Assembly: GCA_013812565.1 (NCBI GenBank)
Contig: JACCTF010000635.1
Span: forward strand, 1-5,592
DNA: 5,592 bases
Reading direction: 5' to 3'
Source of the DNA: Pyrinomonadaceae bacterium
Lineage (GTDB): Bacteria; Acidobacteriota; Blastocatellia; Pyrinomonadales; Pyrinomonadaceae
The position numbers and the translations under genes were made by a program. A model generated the notes under the pieces. It saw nothing but the letters and a program-made list of their open reading frames with translations. It did not search any database and was not told the DNA's origin. Shown in pieces: positions 5,303 to 5,592 of this stretch (position 1 is the first letter of the stretch; every line of letters starts with the position of its first letter).

Positions 5303-5592
5303 TCAGCCTGCGAGGTAGGGAATCGTCATCGGCCCTTCGGGAAGCACCGCGATGGGCGCATCCCAACCGATCCGTCGAAGTTCTTCACCGATGCTGGCGG
5401 AAATGTCCGTGACGTGTTCTAAGTGAGCGCGTCTGACATCCTCGGGCGGGAGATCGCTCAGCAGACCGACACGCGCTTTGAGCAGAATCATCGCGAGCAG
5501 TTGCGCTTCCCACTGATCGTACATCGAGAATCCCGGCGCGAGGATTGTGTCAAGCAGAGCCTGCGGCGAGGAGTGGTCAAACAGCAGTCCGC
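5303..5592 (-). CDS. larA: LarA-like (nickel-dependent lactate racemase family) protein, C-terminal fragment
   Basis: The frame is open from the right edge (first full codon at 5590) to the TGA at 5305-5303, giving about 95 residues. The translation reads SPQALLDTILAPGFSMYDQW, then EAQLLAMILLKARVGLLSDL, HVTDISASIGEELRRIGWDA and PIAVLPEGPMTIPYLAG. This resembles the end of the C-terminal domain of LarA-family proteins: a PGF...DQW segment, a helix with repeated Gln/Leu and Lys, a 'V.L.SDL' strand, and a closing 'VLPEGP.TIPY' motif. LarA interconverts D- and L-lactate with a nickel-pincer cofactor, but its catalytic residues lie in the missing N-terminal part, and the family includes paralogues with other substrates. 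An ATG at 5524 is internal. The next gene on this strand (VWFA) starts 242 bases downstream, so it is probably a separate transcription unit. Confidence 0.65.
   Translation of the reverse strand, partial: GLLFDHSSPQALLDTILAPGFSMYDQWEAQLLAMILLKARVGLLSDLPPEDVRRAHLEHVTDISASIGEELRRIGWDAPIAVLPEGPMTIPYLAG

Overview
The window looks like chromosomal DNA of an Acidobacteriota-type bacterium. The main clue is a long minus-strand gene for a secreted protein of the VWFA-related family that is typical of Acidobacteriota. The end of an ASPIC/UnbV (CRTAC1-type) protein followed by an exported TPR protein fits the same group. The lineage is an inference from gene families, not from a marker gene.

Layout: (1) 2-253 (+), C-terminal end of an ASPIC/UnbV protein, cut by the window edge. 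(2) 289-1545 (+), an exported TPR-repeat protein, probably in the same operon. (3) About 1591-2807, an AT-richer insert read on the minus strand. It holds a broken small zinc-ribbon membrane gene (2776-2306), an overlapping DUF4160/DUF2442 pair (2137-1901 and 1920-1678), and two 73-bp hairpin repeats, one just downstream of each gene unit. (4) 2832-5060 (-), the VWFA-related secreted protein. (5) 5061-5302, intergenic DNA with a 90-bp palindromic CACAGAG/CTCTGTG element and a hairpin next to the upstream gene's stop. (6) 5303-5592 (-), C-terminal end of a LarA-like (nickel-dependent lactate racemase family) protein, cut by the window edge.

The most interesting region is the insert between the convergent TPR and VWFA genes. 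The two 73-bp repeats share 39 of 40 bases in one half and diverge in the other, yet keep exactly the same length and both fold into hairpins. On the minus strand each starts GTCGAAC and ends GTTCGRC, and each lies just 3' of a gene unit. A third GTTCGAC core lies 24 bases beyond the VWFA stop. The spacing implies two units of about 608 and 602 bp. This is the architecture of integron gene cassettes (gene plus attC), here without a visible integrase. The core differs from the attC consensus GTTRRRY at one position (C for R at position 4) in all three sites, so the call stays a hypothesis. A lineage-specific hairpin repeat family is the main alternative.

Within the insert, the DUF4160/DUF2442 pair is a compact co-translated module with a toxin-antitoxin-like layout, and the zinc-ribbon gene is interrupted by one in-frame TGA. 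The other genes look like ordinary chromosomal genes, and no pathway links the insert to its neighbours.
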